Assembly: GCF_013265555.1 (NCBI RefSeq)
Contig: NZ_CP041345.1
Coordinates: 2,092,581-2,156,580 of the forward strand
DNA from: Tenuifilum thalassicum
GTDB taxonomy: Bacteria; Bacteroidota; Bacteroidia; Bacteroidales; Tenuifilaceae
DNA: 64,000 nucleotides
Direction of reading: 5' to 3'
The notes beneath the pieces were generated by a model. The model worked only from the letters and a program-made list of their open reading frames with translations. It was not told the origin of the DNA and did not search any database. A program made the position numbers and the translations under genes. Position 1 is the first letter of the stretch, and every line of letters begins with the position of its first letter. Below, piece after piece: positions 1 to 7,913 of this stretch.

Positions 1-260
1 TACCTTCGCAACGAAGGTAACTCGATACAGATTACTTTTATTACCTATCGAACCCATACTGCTACTTTATTTGTCTAACAACTTGTTGTATTTTATTCCA
101 ATCATTTTTGCTGCTTTATTTTACTGTTCGAGCATTGGCGTAAAACAAGAATTGGGTTACCCTGGCAGGTTTGGGGCATATCTTTAATTCAGTATGTTTT
201 GCCACCATGCCAAACTGTTTTATCTACCTGTTAATTTATCGATACAGCATATTTATCAGT
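1..260. other. Left edge, no gene supported
   Basis: No convincing coding region is visible before the DUF3307 gene end at 261. Positions 1-19 form a perfect hairpin (8-bp stem TACCTTCG/CGAAGGTA, 3-nt loop) without a T-run on either side, so it is not a clear terminator. An open frame from 1 to 78 on the plus strand could be the tail of a gene that starts outside the window, but its short translation shows no recognisable motif. Confidence 0.4.
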
Positions 261-977
261 TTAAGCACCGTTAATTAAATTGATTACTATTCCTGAAAAA
301 ACCGCAATGCCAAAACTTAAAAGGGTTCCCACCAATACGTATTCGCTTTTCTGGGTCGCATTAAATCTTAGAATCGACTTGGCTGCAATAATAAGCCCAA
401 CCGCTTCGTACTGACCAACAAGAATTAATGCCAAAGCCAGCAGTCGTTCCGTTATGCCAATAAGCTTTCCCGCATTAGGAAGACCTTTTTCTTCATCATT
501 ATCAGAATTTTCAACTGGTGTCTCAATTGAGAAAGCAAGAAACAAGAACTTAATGATAATATTGGCAGGCTTGGTACAAAGAATGAATCCTGCAATAATG
601 GCTAACGTCCTAGTTTCCAGCTCAAACAAAAAATGTATACCATGAGTATAATCATACCATAAAACAATACCGGTAATGGCGATGAGGTGCAAAAGCTGGT
701 CGGCAAAAAACAGGTTAACGGCCCGTGTTTTACGAATCAGGCTGCTTTTTACTCCATCGATTAAAGAGTGGATAACAGTCAGCAAAATAGCAGCCCGCCA
801 AAATCCAAAATCAAAAGACAGAATATAGCTGGTAATTAATACAACTGCTGCATGGTAGAAAAGATATGGAGATAAAACCTTTAAATATCTTTTATCGCAC
901 CAGCGTTGTGGTTGCAGTATAAAATCGGATAGCAAATGGGCTATGAGCTGCAGGATAATAAGTTGAGCTACCATCAT
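261..977 (-). CDS. DUF3307 family membrane protein
   Basis: This 238-residue protein is very hydrophobic, with about six predicted membrane segments. The N-terminus (LLSDFILQPQRWCDKR, followed by HAAVVLITSYIL and later HSLIDGVKSSLI) has the pattern of the DUF3307 family of bacterial integral membrane proteins, whose function is unknown. The gene overlaps the end of the upstream satD-like gene by four bases (974-977, ATGA), so the two are probably translationally coupled and act in one process. The pairing of SatD-like and DUF3307 proteins recurs in bacteria as general knowledge, but I know of no defined biochemical role. The second Met is an equally possible start. Family assignment is fairly sure; function is open. 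Confidence 0.75.
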   Translation of the reverse strand: MMVAQLIILQLIAHLLSDFILQPQRWCDKRYLKVLSPYLFYHAAVVLITSYILSFDFGFWRAAILLTVIHSLIDGVKSSLIRKTRAVNLFFADQLLHLIAITGIVLWYDYTHGIHFLFELETRTLAIIAGFILCTKPANIIIKFLFLAFSIETPVENSDNDEEKGLPNAGKLIGITERLLALALILVGQYEAVGLIIAAKSILRFNATQKSEYVLVGTLLSFGIAVFSGIVINLINGA

Positions 978-1660
978 TGGATTGTGTTCTCAAAATAGGT
1001 TACTGCTTTTTCAATAGAGAGCCAACCTGCTGCAGTAGAATGCTGGCTAACGGTTGATTGATATCTTTTAAGCTTTTCTGATATCTCCTTTTCACTTAAA
1101 CCAAGCAGTTTATAGTAAAGCACCTCGCTTTGTTTTGCTGAGCATTTTGAAATTATCGTATCAAGTAATGAGAGCAATGTATCAAATTGCTCCTGTTGTT
1201 TTTTATCGGATGAACAAAAGAACATGGTGTTTTTAATAACAATTTTCTGCTTGTTCGAGGAAGAAAGGTTTTTTATCGCCCTTCCCGACAAGTAAATTGC
1301 TTCCCCATCAATAATGCCATTTTCAGGGTCAATTGTTTCAAGTGGTGCAACTGCTATGGCAAGTCTTATTCCATGCTCATTGAAATACTTTAAACGCGCC
1401 CTCTTTCCCCTCTCCTTTTTAAATTGAAATGTTTTAACATAGGTTTTAAGTAAAAGGGCTATTCTTAAAGCATATTCAGGTGATTTTATAGCACACTCAA
1501 TATAATCGCCTTGAACTAACCTGCCGTAAAATGAGTATTTTTCATATTTCTTTGTCAGGTTAGACAGTAGTTCTTTTATGCCGGTTTCTAACTCCCTCTT
1601 CTCATCCTCAAATAAGGAGGTATAAGAGATAACATCGGCTGAGATAGTAGAGCAATTCAT
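974..1660 (-). CDS. SatD-like protein with C-terminal helix-turn-helix
   Basis: This 228-residue soluble protein begins with the SatD-family pattern (M-N-C-S-T-I-S-A-D-V-I-S), and its middle (FYGRLVQGDYIECAI, then ALRIALLLKTYVKTF) also fits SatD. The last 60 residues (YYKLLGLSEKEISEKL, then YQSTVSQHSTAAGW) look like a helix-turn-helix of the sigma-4/LuxR type, which suggests DNA binding. SatD was first named in a Streptococcus acid-tolerance operon; its molecular function is not established. It is the first gene of a two-gene operon with the DUF3307 membrane protein. An inverted repeat lies between 1673 and 1721, directly upstream, so autoregulation is possible. I infer a soluble regulator paired with a membrane partner. 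Confidence 0.7.
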   Translation of the reverse strand: MNCSTISADVISYTSLFEDEKRELETGIKELLSNLTKKYEKYSFYGRLVQGDYIECAIKSPEYALRIALLLKTYVKTFQFKKERGKRARLKYFNEHGIRLAIAVAPLETIDPENGIIDGEAIYLSGRAIKNLSSSNKQKIVIKNTMFFCSSDKKQQEQFDTLLSLLDTIISKCSAKQSEVLYYKLLGLSEKEISEKLKRYQSTVSQHSTAAGWLSIEKAVTYFENTIQ

Positions 1661-1672
1661 AAAAAAATAGTT

Positions 1673-1721
1673 TATCGGCTAATATACTGATAATTTTAAT
1701 ATATCGGTAATAAAGCCGATA
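1673..1721 (-). promoter_or_regulatory. Inverted repeat upstream of satD
   Basis: TATCGGCT (1673-1680) and AGCCGATA (1714-1721) are exact 8-bp inverted copies separated by 33 AT-rich bases. A further ATCGGCT lies just inside the gene at 1634-1640. On the minus strand the stem is followed by AACTA and seven T just before the start codon. It could be an operator or an attenuator-like hairpin. The short motif is common in this DNA, so chance is not excluded. Confidence 0.35.
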
Positions 1722-1824
1722 TTTTTAACATGATCTTGCAGTATTACGAAAACATTTTTTTTCTAAAACTTACAATCAGAAATATACTCAAATTTTTCCA
1801 TAATACATTTTGGAGCATTTAAAA

Positions 1825-3087
1825 CTAATGCCAACTTCTAAGTTTGTATCCTTTTATTGCATAGAACAGAATAACAAGATACGATGGAATCAGAATCAGG
1901 TAAGCTGTTTGTGGAGAGTAAACATCGGAAAGGTAACCCCAAATCAGCGGTAAAATGGCGCCACCGGCAATGGCCATAATAAGAACAGCCGAACCGGTTT
2001 TGATAAATTTACCCAAGTCGTGAATAGCAAGAGGCCAAATGGCGGGCCAAACCAAGGCATTTGCCAAACCAAGCAGTGCCAATGCTAGTATTGAAGTGGT
2101 ACTCCCACCTATAATTACAATTATGCTAAGTGCTATTCCAAGAACGGCCGAGACAATAAGAGCAGAACGTTGCGAAATTACCCTAGGGATAAAAATAATC
2201 CCAGCCAGGTAGCCGATAATCATGGCAACAAGCGTATACGACGTAAACGCTTTTGCGGTATCAATCATTACACCCTGCGACATTCCATATCGAATAATGG
2301 TATCACCGGCAATAACCTCAACTCCAACGTAGAAAAACAGAGCAATAGCACCCAAAATAAGTTGCGGAAACTGGAAGATACTACTCCTGCCTTGAGTGGA
2401 ATTGCTCAGCGTTTCAGCCTCATCCTCGGTCTCAACATCAGGAAGCGGAGCATACCTAATGGCAATTCCAAGTAGCACCAGTATGGCGGTCATTACCAGA
2501 TACGGGTTAATGGCTCTGTGAGCCAGCGCATCGAGGGCTGCTGTGCGGGCAGCTGCATCCAACCCCTCTAACGATTTAACAAATGCATCGCCATCATTTA
2601 AAATGTAGTAAGCCAGCACTAAGGGCGCCAGGGCCCCGGCAACCTTATTGCAAATTCCCATAATGCTAATTCTACGGGCAGCACTTTCGCGCGGCCCGAT
2701 TATGGTGATATAGGGATTAGCTGCGGTTTGCAAAACAGCCAAACCTGCCCCCATTACAAAGAGTCCGCTTAAAAACACCCAGTAGGTTCTTGTAAGAGCA
2801 GCGGGTACAAATAGCAGCGTTCCAGCAGCCATAACCAGCAGGCCAACCGTCATCCCCTTATGAAACCCCGTTTTCTTAAGCACCCACGCTGCGGGCAATG
2901 CCATTACAGTGTACGAAATATAGAAGGCAAAAGCAACTAAAGTTGCCTCAAAATCGGTTAGCTCACATGAAATTTTGAAATAGGGAATAAGAATTCCGTT
3001 GAGCCAGGTTACAAAACCGAAAATGAAAAAAAGTGCCCCAATAATAAGCATGGGCAAAAATCCGCCCCTCTCGTTAGGTTTAGTCAT
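1825..3087 (-). CDS. FHS-family sugar MFS transporter (GluP/FucP type)
   Basis: This major facilitator protein probably imports a hexose (glucose, galactose or fucose) with protons across the inner membrane. About twelve membrane segments are visible. The first helix carries the FHS signature F-F-I-F-G-F-V-T-W-L-N-G-I-L-I-P-Y-F, and the loop after helix 3 has KKTGFHKGMTVGL, both typical of bacterial GluP/FucP proteins. An open frame continues up to 3186, but I place the start at the ATG at 3085-3087. That gives 420 residues, close to FucP, and it begins MTKPNERGG directly before the first helix. The 33 extra residues upstream do not resemble the family. It follows umuC on the same strand, with about 100 bp between the genes. 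Sugar specificity cannot be read from sequence. Confidence 0.85.
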   Translation of the reverse strand: MTKPNERGGFLPMLIIGALFFIFGFVTWLNGILIPYFKISCELTDFEATLVAFAFYISYTVMALPAAWVLKKTGFHKGMTVGLLVMAAGTLLFVPAALTRTYWVFLSGLFVMGAGLAVLQTAANPYITIIGPRESAARRISIMGICNKVAGALAPLVLAYYILNDGDAFVKSLEGLDAAARTAALDALAHRAINPYLVMTAILVLLGIAIRYAPLPDVETEDEAETLSNSTQGRSSIFQFPQLILGAIALFFYVGVEVIAGDTIIRYGMSQGVMIDTAKAFTSYTLVAMIIGYLAGIIFIPRVISQRSALIVSAVLGIALSIIVIIGGSTTSILALALLGLANALVWPAIWPLAIHDLGKFIKTGSAVLIMAIAGGAILPLIWGYLSDVYSPQTAYLILIPSYLVILFYAIKGYKLRSWH

Positions 3088-3186
3088 GGTTGTAAATTTT
3101 TGTAGCAAAGGTTTTTCAAAAATAGGAAAATTGTCAATGAGAAAGCAGTTCAAATAATCTTTTATCTTGATTTTTGATTTCCTCAT

Positions 3187-4449
3187 TTAAACTTTAATCG
3201 TAATTATATCGCTCCAACTAGTCGTATATTTGGGAGAAACCTTCTCCTGCCGAAGTTTCCACTTCCTTCCGGCGCCCTGCGCCGCTATTTTCACTGTGCC
3301 CCTGCCGTACTTGTCGTTAATCTTATCCATGGCAGCCATAAGCCGATTATGCTTTTCCCTATCTATTGTATCAAAAAGCGAGGTTTGAATATGTTGATTT
3401 GTAGAAATTCCACTAACTATTACACCCGCCTTCTTATAGCTGTAACCCGGCTTGTAAATCCTTTTTAATGCCTCAATAGCATAATGAGCAAGTTCAATGG
3501 AACTACTTGTAGGCACTGGTAAAGTAATTGTTTTACTGGCAGAGTATTGTGGCAGGTCGTCGCGAAAATAGTTGGTATGAGCAAACACCATAACGATTTG
3601 CGCCACCGATTTCTGTTTACGTAGTTTATGCGCACAGTTTGCAGCAAACGAAGCAACGGCCTCTTTTAGATAGCCCAAATCGGTTTGCATCTCGCCAAAG
3701 GATCGAGTAGTTGCTATAGCTTTTTTAGGTGGAGCTGTATGCTCCAGATCGATACACGGGATACCAAGTAGCTCTTTCTGAGTTCTTAAACCCACAACCG
3801 ACATGTGTCTTCGCACCCATCCAGCAGGCATTTTTGTAAAATCGTAGGCTGTATTAACTCCGTAACGCATCAGAAATTTACTATACTGGCGCCCTATTCC
3901 CCACACCTCGCCTATTTCATAATTTTTAAGCGCTTCCACTCGTTGCTCATCGGTTGCAATCATATACACCCCATTATGAGCCGGTTGCTTTTTGGCAATG
4001 TGGTTTGCCACCTTGGCAAGGGTTTTTGTCGGCGCTATACCCAGGCTAATGGGAATCCCGGTATTTCGCATGGTGGTTTTACGGATTTGGCTGGCATATT
4101 CAATTAAATCGACATACCTAAATCCGTGCAGCCCAAGGAAAGCCTCGTCAATGGAGTAAATTTCGATATCGGGCGTAAAGCTGGCAAGAGTATTCATCAC
4201 CCTTTGGCTCATATCGCCATACAAGGTGTAGTTCGAAGAAAAAACAGCAACGTTGTGCCTTTCAATCGTGTCCTTGATTTTAAAGGCAGGCTCACCCATT
4301 TTAATACCTAAAGCCTTGGCCTCGTTGCTGCGAGCAATAACGCAGCCATCGTTATTTGACAGGACAATTACCGGTTTTCCAATGAGCGAAGGATTAAACA
4401 CCCGCTCACACGACGCATAAAAGTTGTTGCAATCGGCAAGGACGTACAT
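3187..4449 (-). CDS. umuC: Y-family DNA polymerase V catalytic subunit UmuC
   Basis: This 420-residue error-prone translesion polymerase is the catalytic half of Pol V. The N-terminus MYVLADCNNFYASCER holds the first metal-binding Asp (D6) and the Y-family steric-gate region, and IYSIDEAFLGL at about 98-107 holds the second catalytic pair D101/E102. A finger region (SNNDGCVIARSNEAKALGI), a helix-hairpin-helix thumb and a C-terminal little finger follow; length matches E. coli UmuC (422). It starts two bases after umuD ends, so the two are co-transcribed from the promoter near 5285-5314. Bacteroidota often carry umuDC copies on the chromosome or mobile elements, but no mobile gene is seen here. 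Confidence 0.96.
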   Translation of the reverse strand: MYVLADCNNFYASCERVFNPSLIGKPVIVLSNNDGCVIARSNEAKALGIKMGEPAFKIKDTIERHNVAVFSSNYTLYGDMSQRVMNTLASFTPDIEIYSIDEAFLGLHGFRYVDLIEYASQIRKTTMRNTGIPISLGIAPTKTLAKVANHIAKKQPAHNGVYMIATDEQRVEALKNYEIGEVWGIGRQYSKFLMRYGVNTAYDFTKMPAGWVRRHMSVVGLRTQKELLGIPCIDLEHTAPPKKAIATTRSFGEMQTDLGYLKEAVASFAANCAHKLRKQKSVAQIVMVFAHTNYFRDDLPQYSASKTITLPVPTSSSIELAHYAIEALKRIYKPGYSYKKAGVIVSGISTNQHIQTSLFDTIDREKHNRLMAAMDKINDKYGRGTVKIAAQGAGRKWKLRQEKVSPKYTTSWSDIITIKV

Positions 4450-4451
4450 GG

Positions 4452-4892
4452 TTAGAACTTATGAATAACGTAGGTTACAATGCCCCAAACCACAAAGTCG
4501 TTCTCCTCGGTAACCCGGATTGGTTTGTAAGCCGGATTTGCAGGCATAAGGTAAATGCCATCCTTCTTTATTCTGATTGTTTTAAGAGTAAACTCGCCAT
4601 CGATATAGCAAACTGCTTTTAGGCCATCGGCAGGAGGGATGGACTTGTCAATCACCAGGATATCGCCATCGTTAATTCCCTCGTCAACCATTGAATCGCC
4701 ACGCACCCGACCATAAAAAGTAGAGCTGGGATTTTTAACAAGCTCCTTATTCAAATCAAAAGCTAAATCGATATAATCCTGCGCAGGCGATGGAAACCCA
4801 GCCTTAATACCTTCGGCTAATGGTAGCGATAGTTCTGTAGTGGTATCGGCCGAGTAAAAGTCTATTTTGTTTGTTTTTACTAAAAGCTTCAT
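4452..4892 (-). CDS. umuD: UmuD-type LexA-like serine peptidase (S24)
   Basis: This 146-residue protein is the regulatory partner of UmuC. In the known family, RecA filaments stimulate self-cleavage and the shortened protein activates Pol V. The Ser-Lys dyad is visible as S67 in RGDSMVDEG and K104 in EFTLKTIR. The cleavage site is probably A31-G32, in AGFPSPAQDY, which matches the CGFPSPA site of E. coli UmuD. There is no DNA-binding domain, unlike LexA. The start ATG overlaps the stop of the upstream membrane protein gene (4889-4892, ATGA), and umuC follows two bases downstream. All diagnostic residues are intact. Confidence 0.95.
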   Translation of the reverse strand: MKLLVKTNKIDFYSADTTTELSLPLAEGIKAGFPSPAQDYIDLAFDLNKELVKNPSSTFYGRVRGDSMVDEGINDGDILVIDKSIPPADGLKAVCYIDGEFTLKTIRIKKDGIYLMPANPAYKPIRVTEENDFVVWGIVTYVIHKF

Positions 4893-5263
4893 TCTGCAAT
4901 TTCGTCCTTCGCTGCCTCAATCTTTTTTATCACCTTAAGTACTGATGAAATACGAGAATGATTTCTAGTGGTTTTTGGGAAAAGGATTAGCAATGCTACT
5001 AAATAGCCACTCATCACCCCCTTAATCAAACCCGACATGTAAGCATCTGTTCGATTCAAAAAGAATATTACCCCAAGGGCAAGAATGGCATATACCACAA
5101 GCAGAAAAAGGGTAAACGACTGCTTTCTGGCCAATCGCTTATGATACTGAATACGTGAATTCAGGTAAATTTCATCGAAACCAGCCAAAAGTTTGGTTCT
5201 TTCATCATCTGTAAAACCTTTCTCCGATTCTACAAGAGTTTTAATTAATGTTTCTTTATTCAT
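4889..5263 (-). CDS. Small two-helix membrane protein upstream of umuD
   Basis: I do not recognise this 124-residue protein. It has a charged N-terminal helix region (about 1-48), two hydrophobic segments (about 50-70, FTLFLLVVYAILALGVIFF, and 78-95, GLIKGVMSGYLVALLILF), then a basic C-terminal tail that could form a helix. It is the first gene of a three-gene unit, since its stop overlaps the umuD start by four bases and a good promoter lies just upstream. Co-transcription with a translesion polymerase suggests expression under DNA damage, perhaps a membrane effector, but that is inference only. Confidence 0.7.
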   Translation of the reverse strand: MNKETLIKTLVESEKGFTDDERTKLLAGFDEIYLNSRIQYHKRLARKQSFTLFLLVVYAILALGVIFFLNRTDAYMSGLIKGVMSGYLVALLILFPKTTRNHSRISSVLKVIKKIEAAKDEIAE

Positions 5264-5284
5264 ACATAACCAATTTGTTGTTTA

Positions 5285-5314
5285 CAAATTTACTAATTGA
5301 AAGCGGACCAACAA
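5285..5314 (-). promoter_or_regulatory. Bacteroidota promoter for umuDC operon
   Basis: On the minus strand TTG (5312-5314) is followed after 19 bases by TAAATTTG (5285-5292), an exact match to the Bacteroidota TAnnTTTG -7 element at the expected spacing. Transcription would start around 5278, about 15 bases before the ATG at 5263. No known Bacteroidota SOS box is recognised by eye. Confidence 0.65.
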
Positions 5315-5331
5315 GCAGGTAAAAAAAATAA

Positions 5332-5353
5332 AAAAGAGGCTCCTGCCTCTTTT
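5332..5353 (-). terminator. Rho-independent terminator of lipoprotein gene
   Basis: A hairpin with a 9-bp stem (AAAAGAGGC/GCCTCTTTT) and a TCCT loop lies 23 bases after the stop of the 5376-6191 gene. On the minus strand it is followed by a T-rich tract, as expected of an intrinsic terminator. Confidence 0.75.
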
Positions 5354-5375
5354 CATTTATCCTACTCATTCACAA

Positions 5376-6191
5376 CTAATTTGCCAGTTGTGTTGTATTA
5401 TAATTACCCGGATAGTAAAGTTTTGCCTGATATTTGAATGTGATGTAATTGTCTTCACCAATAGGAACATCAATCCTTAGGTCTTTATATTTTGTTAGGT
5501 CTGGTTTTTTGAAATAAACCAACCCCCGAACCGACTCATTCTTGGAAAGTGTAGTTTTTCGTAACGAGTAGTTTATCCAAGCATCAGTTGATGAATAAAT
5601 CAGTTCGCTACCAATGGCATTAACACCCTTTGACATATCTAACGCATCTAATGTTGTTTCTGTTGCAATTGAGGCCACCTCAGTTCTAGTTATTGTTCGC
5701 TGGCTATCATCCTTTGCATCGGCCGAAGCCGCTGCAATCAGAACCGGAATCGATAGTGCAGCCGTAACTGCAGAAGCTGTTGTCAAATTTTTTTGATTGG
5801 CCTCAATCTGCGACTGTGCCAAGTCATTCATTAAGATTCTCATCTCTGGATCTTCTGCGTAAATAGGGAATGTACTGTAAACTATTTGATTAATTACAGG
5901 ATCCCATTTCCCGCTATCGGTGTACATTACCATCTTTTCAGGGCAAACCAAAACTTCTTTATCGCTTAAATTGACAACCTCAACATCAAAGATTATGTAA
6001 TTTTCATCGGTGCTATGGTGAGCGCAATGAACAACAAAAGCATCCTTAAAGTAGCTGACAAACTGTTTGCCGTGCTCCCATGTTGTTTTTGTTTCCTTAG
6101 GTGTCAACCTAACAACTGGCTTGGGAGAAGCACAAGAAGCGAATAACGCTATCGACAAAAGATAAGGAATTAGTTTTTTCATATTTTGCAT
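5376..6191 (-). CDS. Hypothetical lipoprotein
   Basis: This 271-residue protein is unrecognised. The N-terminus has a lysine pair, a hydrophobic stretch and a lipobox ending in L-F-A-S-C20, so it is lipidated and anchored in an envelope membrane. Residues about 60-115 (IIFDVEVVNLSDKEVLVCPEKM) look like a beta-sandwich fold. Residues about 138-160 are an alanine-rich hydrophobic stretch that could be a helix or second membrane anchor. The C-terminus (SVRGLVYFKKPDLTKY, then NYITFKYQAKLYYPG) again looks beta-rich. The gene is alone, with a terminator downstream. The start could be Met1 or Met4 (6182). Confidence 0.75.
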   Translation of the reverse strand: MQNMKKLIPYLLSIALFASCASPKPVVRLTPKETKTTWEHGKQFVSYFKDAFVVHCAHHSTDENYIIFDVEVVNLSDKEVLVCPEKMVMYTDSGKWDPVINQIVYSTFPIYAEDPEMRILMNDLAQSQIEANQKNLTTASAVTAALSIPVLIAAASADAKDDSQRTITRTEVASIATETTLDALDMSKGVNAIGSELIYSSTDAWINYSLRKTTLSKNESVRGLVYFKKPDLTKYKDLRIDVPIGEDNYITFKYQAKLYYPGNYNTTQLAN

Positions 6192-6302
6192 AGTTTAAAC
6201 TAAAAAATTCACAACAAAAAATAAACAAATTTTATACCATAATACGGTTTACCTAAACATTGACTTCATGTTAATTAATTGTTAATACATTTTATTAAAA
6301 AG

Positions 6303-6334
6303 TTTGTGGCATACACCGATATGTATTAACTTTG
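6303..6334 (+). promoter_or_regulatory. Promoter for DMT transporter-yigZ
   Basis: TTTG (6303-6306) is followed after 20 bases by TAACTTTG (6327-6334), a full match to the Bacteroidota consensus. Transcription would begin near 6340. This places the TTG codon at 6332 inside the promoter, so the ATG at 6350 is the better start for the next gene. Confidence 0.75.
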
Positions 6335-6349
6335 CACAAACCAAAAGGA

Positions 6350-7234
6350 ATGTTTTATTTACTACTCTGCATATTATCATCTACAGGTGTTTTAATAACA
6401 TTCAAGTTACTCGATAGGCATTCCATTAATAATTTCAGTGCAATAATAATTAACTACATCACAGCCAGCATTGCTGGTTTTTTTTTGGCTGGTGGTGATG
6501 TTAGCGCTGCCAGCCAACTAGGTATTTTCCCTGTAATGCTTATGCTTGGCATGGGCACACTTTTCATTGTAATGTTTCATTTTCTTGGACGAAGCACACA
6601 AACAGCAGGTGTTGCCATAACATCGGTAGCCGCTAAAATGTCGGTTATAATTCCTATACTGGTATCGGTGCTCATTGACTCGAACGATAAGCTAAATATA
6701 ATCCGGACTATAGGAATAATCACTGCTCTTTTTGCGGTAGTGCTTATAGTGATACCTCCAAAAAGGGGAACAATAAAACCTATCAAAAGAACCTACTTAC
6801 CATTAATAATATTCCTTGGCATTGGAACAGTTGATGCTTCAGTAAAACTAGCACAGCATTTCTTTGTGACAAATGAGCTCAACCCTATTTTCAACGCCAT
6901 TGTTTTTTCCATGGCATGTTTGGTTGGCTTGGCCATTCTTCCGTTTAACAAGCCTGCCATTAATGATTTTAAGAGAATTAAAACTTGGCTATTAGGCTCG
7001 ATACTTGGGCTAGCAAATTTTGGTTCAATGTATTTTATGGTTGCAGCCCTAAACCACACAAATAGCCTTGGCAAAACGATGGAGGGCTCCATTTTGTTTG
7101 GAATCAACAACTTGGGAGTTGTACTTGCGGGAACAATTGTTGGGCTAGCCCTTTTTGGCGAACGCCCAAGCAAAACTAATTATGCAGGAATTGCGCTATC
7201 GGTATTAGCGATAGCAATTTTAATGAAAAGTTAA
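6350..7234 (+). CDS. DMT-superfamily transporter (EamA type)
   Basis: This inner-membrane protein has about ten membrane segments arranged as two EamA-like repeats of five helices (roughly 1-135 and 150-294). The ends of the repeats show the usual pattern IRTIGIITALFAVVLIVIPP and NYAGIALSVLAIAILM. DMT transporters export or import small metabolites; the substrate here is unknown. I choose the ATG at 6350 (294 residues) over the in-frame TTG at 6332, because the TTG overlaps the promoter. The stop is directly followed by the yigZ start (7235), so the two are co-transcribed. Confidence 0.85.
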   Translation: MFYLLLCILSSTGVLITFKLLDRHSINNFSAIIINYITASIAGFFLAGGDVSAASQLGIFPVMLMLGMGTLFIVMFHFLGRSTQTAGVAITSVAAKMSVIIPILVSVLIDSNDKLNIIRTIGIITALFAVVLIVIPPKRGTIKPIKRTYLPLIIFLGIGTVDASVKLAQHFFVTNELNPIFNAIVFSMACLVGLAILPFNKPAINDFKRIKTWLLGSILGLANFGSMYFMVAALNHTNSLGKTMEGSILFGINNLGVVLAGTIVGLALFGERPSKTNYAGIALSVLAIAILMKS

Positions 7235-7852
7235 ATGGCTGAGGTAGCAGACACATATAAAACAATTGAAGAACCCTCGGAAGGAATTTACAAGGAAAAA
7301 GGCAGTAAGTTTATAGCCAAAGCGTATCCCGTTCGAACCGAAGAAGAGGTAAAAGCCATATTGACAAAACTACGTGAAGAGTATTACGATGCCCGCCATC
7401 ATTGTTATGCATATATTTTAGGAGCAAAAAAGGAAAGTTGGAGAGCCAACGACGATGGCGAACCATCGGGAACAGCGGGAAAACCCATACATGGGCAGCT
7501 ACTTAGCTTTGATGTAACCAATGTGCTTGTGGTAGTTATTAGGTACTTTGGTGGTACTAAGTTAGGTGTTTCAGGCCTTATCAATGCATACAAAACTGCA
7601 ACCCAAGATGCCCTCTCCAATGCCAAAATCATCACCAAAACGGTGGACACCATATACAAGCTAACATTTGGATATGTAACTATGAATGATGTCATGAAGC
7701 TGATAAAAGAGCTAAATCTGGAGTTTATCGATCAGCACTTCGACAATACCTGTTTCATCAGGTTAAGGGTTCGCAAATCGCTGGAGAGTGAGTTCACCAG
7801 CAGGTGTTCAAAGATTGATGGACTTGTTGCCGATTTTGAATACGATGATTGA
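7235..7852 (+). CDS. yigZ: YigZ/IMPACT family protein
   Basis: This 205-residue protein belongs to the UPF0029/IMPACT family. The N-terminal domain shows the family core KGSKFIAKAYPV, ARHHCYAYILG, NDDGEPSGTAGKPI and VVVIRYFGGTKLGVSGL, and the C-terminal domain (about 130-205) is the ferredoxin-like fold also found in EF-G domain IV. Eukaryotic IMPACT binds translation factors; the bacterial role is not well defined, with RNA or ribosome association suspected. It abuts the transporter gene (no gap) and is followed after six bases by a strong terminator hairpin and then pyrB. Confidence 0.92.
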   Translation: MAEVADTYKTIEEPSEGIYKEKGSKFIAKAYPVRTEEEVKAILTKLREEYYDARHHCYAYILGAKKESWRANDDGEPSGTAGKPIHGQLLSFDVTNVLVVVIRYFGGTKLGVSGLINAYKTATQDALSNAKIITKTVDTIYKLTFGYVTMNDVMKLIKELNLEFIDQHFDNTCFIRLRVRKSLESEFTSRCSKIDGLVADFEYDD

Positions 7853-7857
7853 TATTT

Positions 7858-7884
7858 AGCCCCGTTTATCGGGGCTTTTTTTTG
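7858..7884 (+). terminator. Terminator/possible attenuator between yigZ and pyrB
   Basis: A 7-bp GC-rich stem (AGCCCCG/CGGGGCT, 7858-7876, loop TTTAT) runs straight into eight T. It begins six bases after the yigZ stop and ends about 30 bases before the pyrB ATG. No acceptable promoter fits between it and pyrB, so pyrBI transcription may depend on read-through. Confidence 0.8.
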
Positions 7885-7913
7885 GAAAAACCAGTAACAC
7901 TAAATATGATTGT

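Noticed and set aside
1-78. Partial gene entering from the left edge
   Set aside because: The 25-residue open frame has no recognisable motif and such frames arise by chance.
3088-3186. 33-residue N-terminal extension of the sugar transporter
   Set aside because: The extension does not resemble the family; MTKPNERGG at 3087 begins just before the first helix and gives the normal length.
6332-6349. TTG start codon for the DMT transporter
   Set aside because: It lies inside the -7 promoter element 6327-6334, so it would not be in the message. ATG at 6350 fits better.
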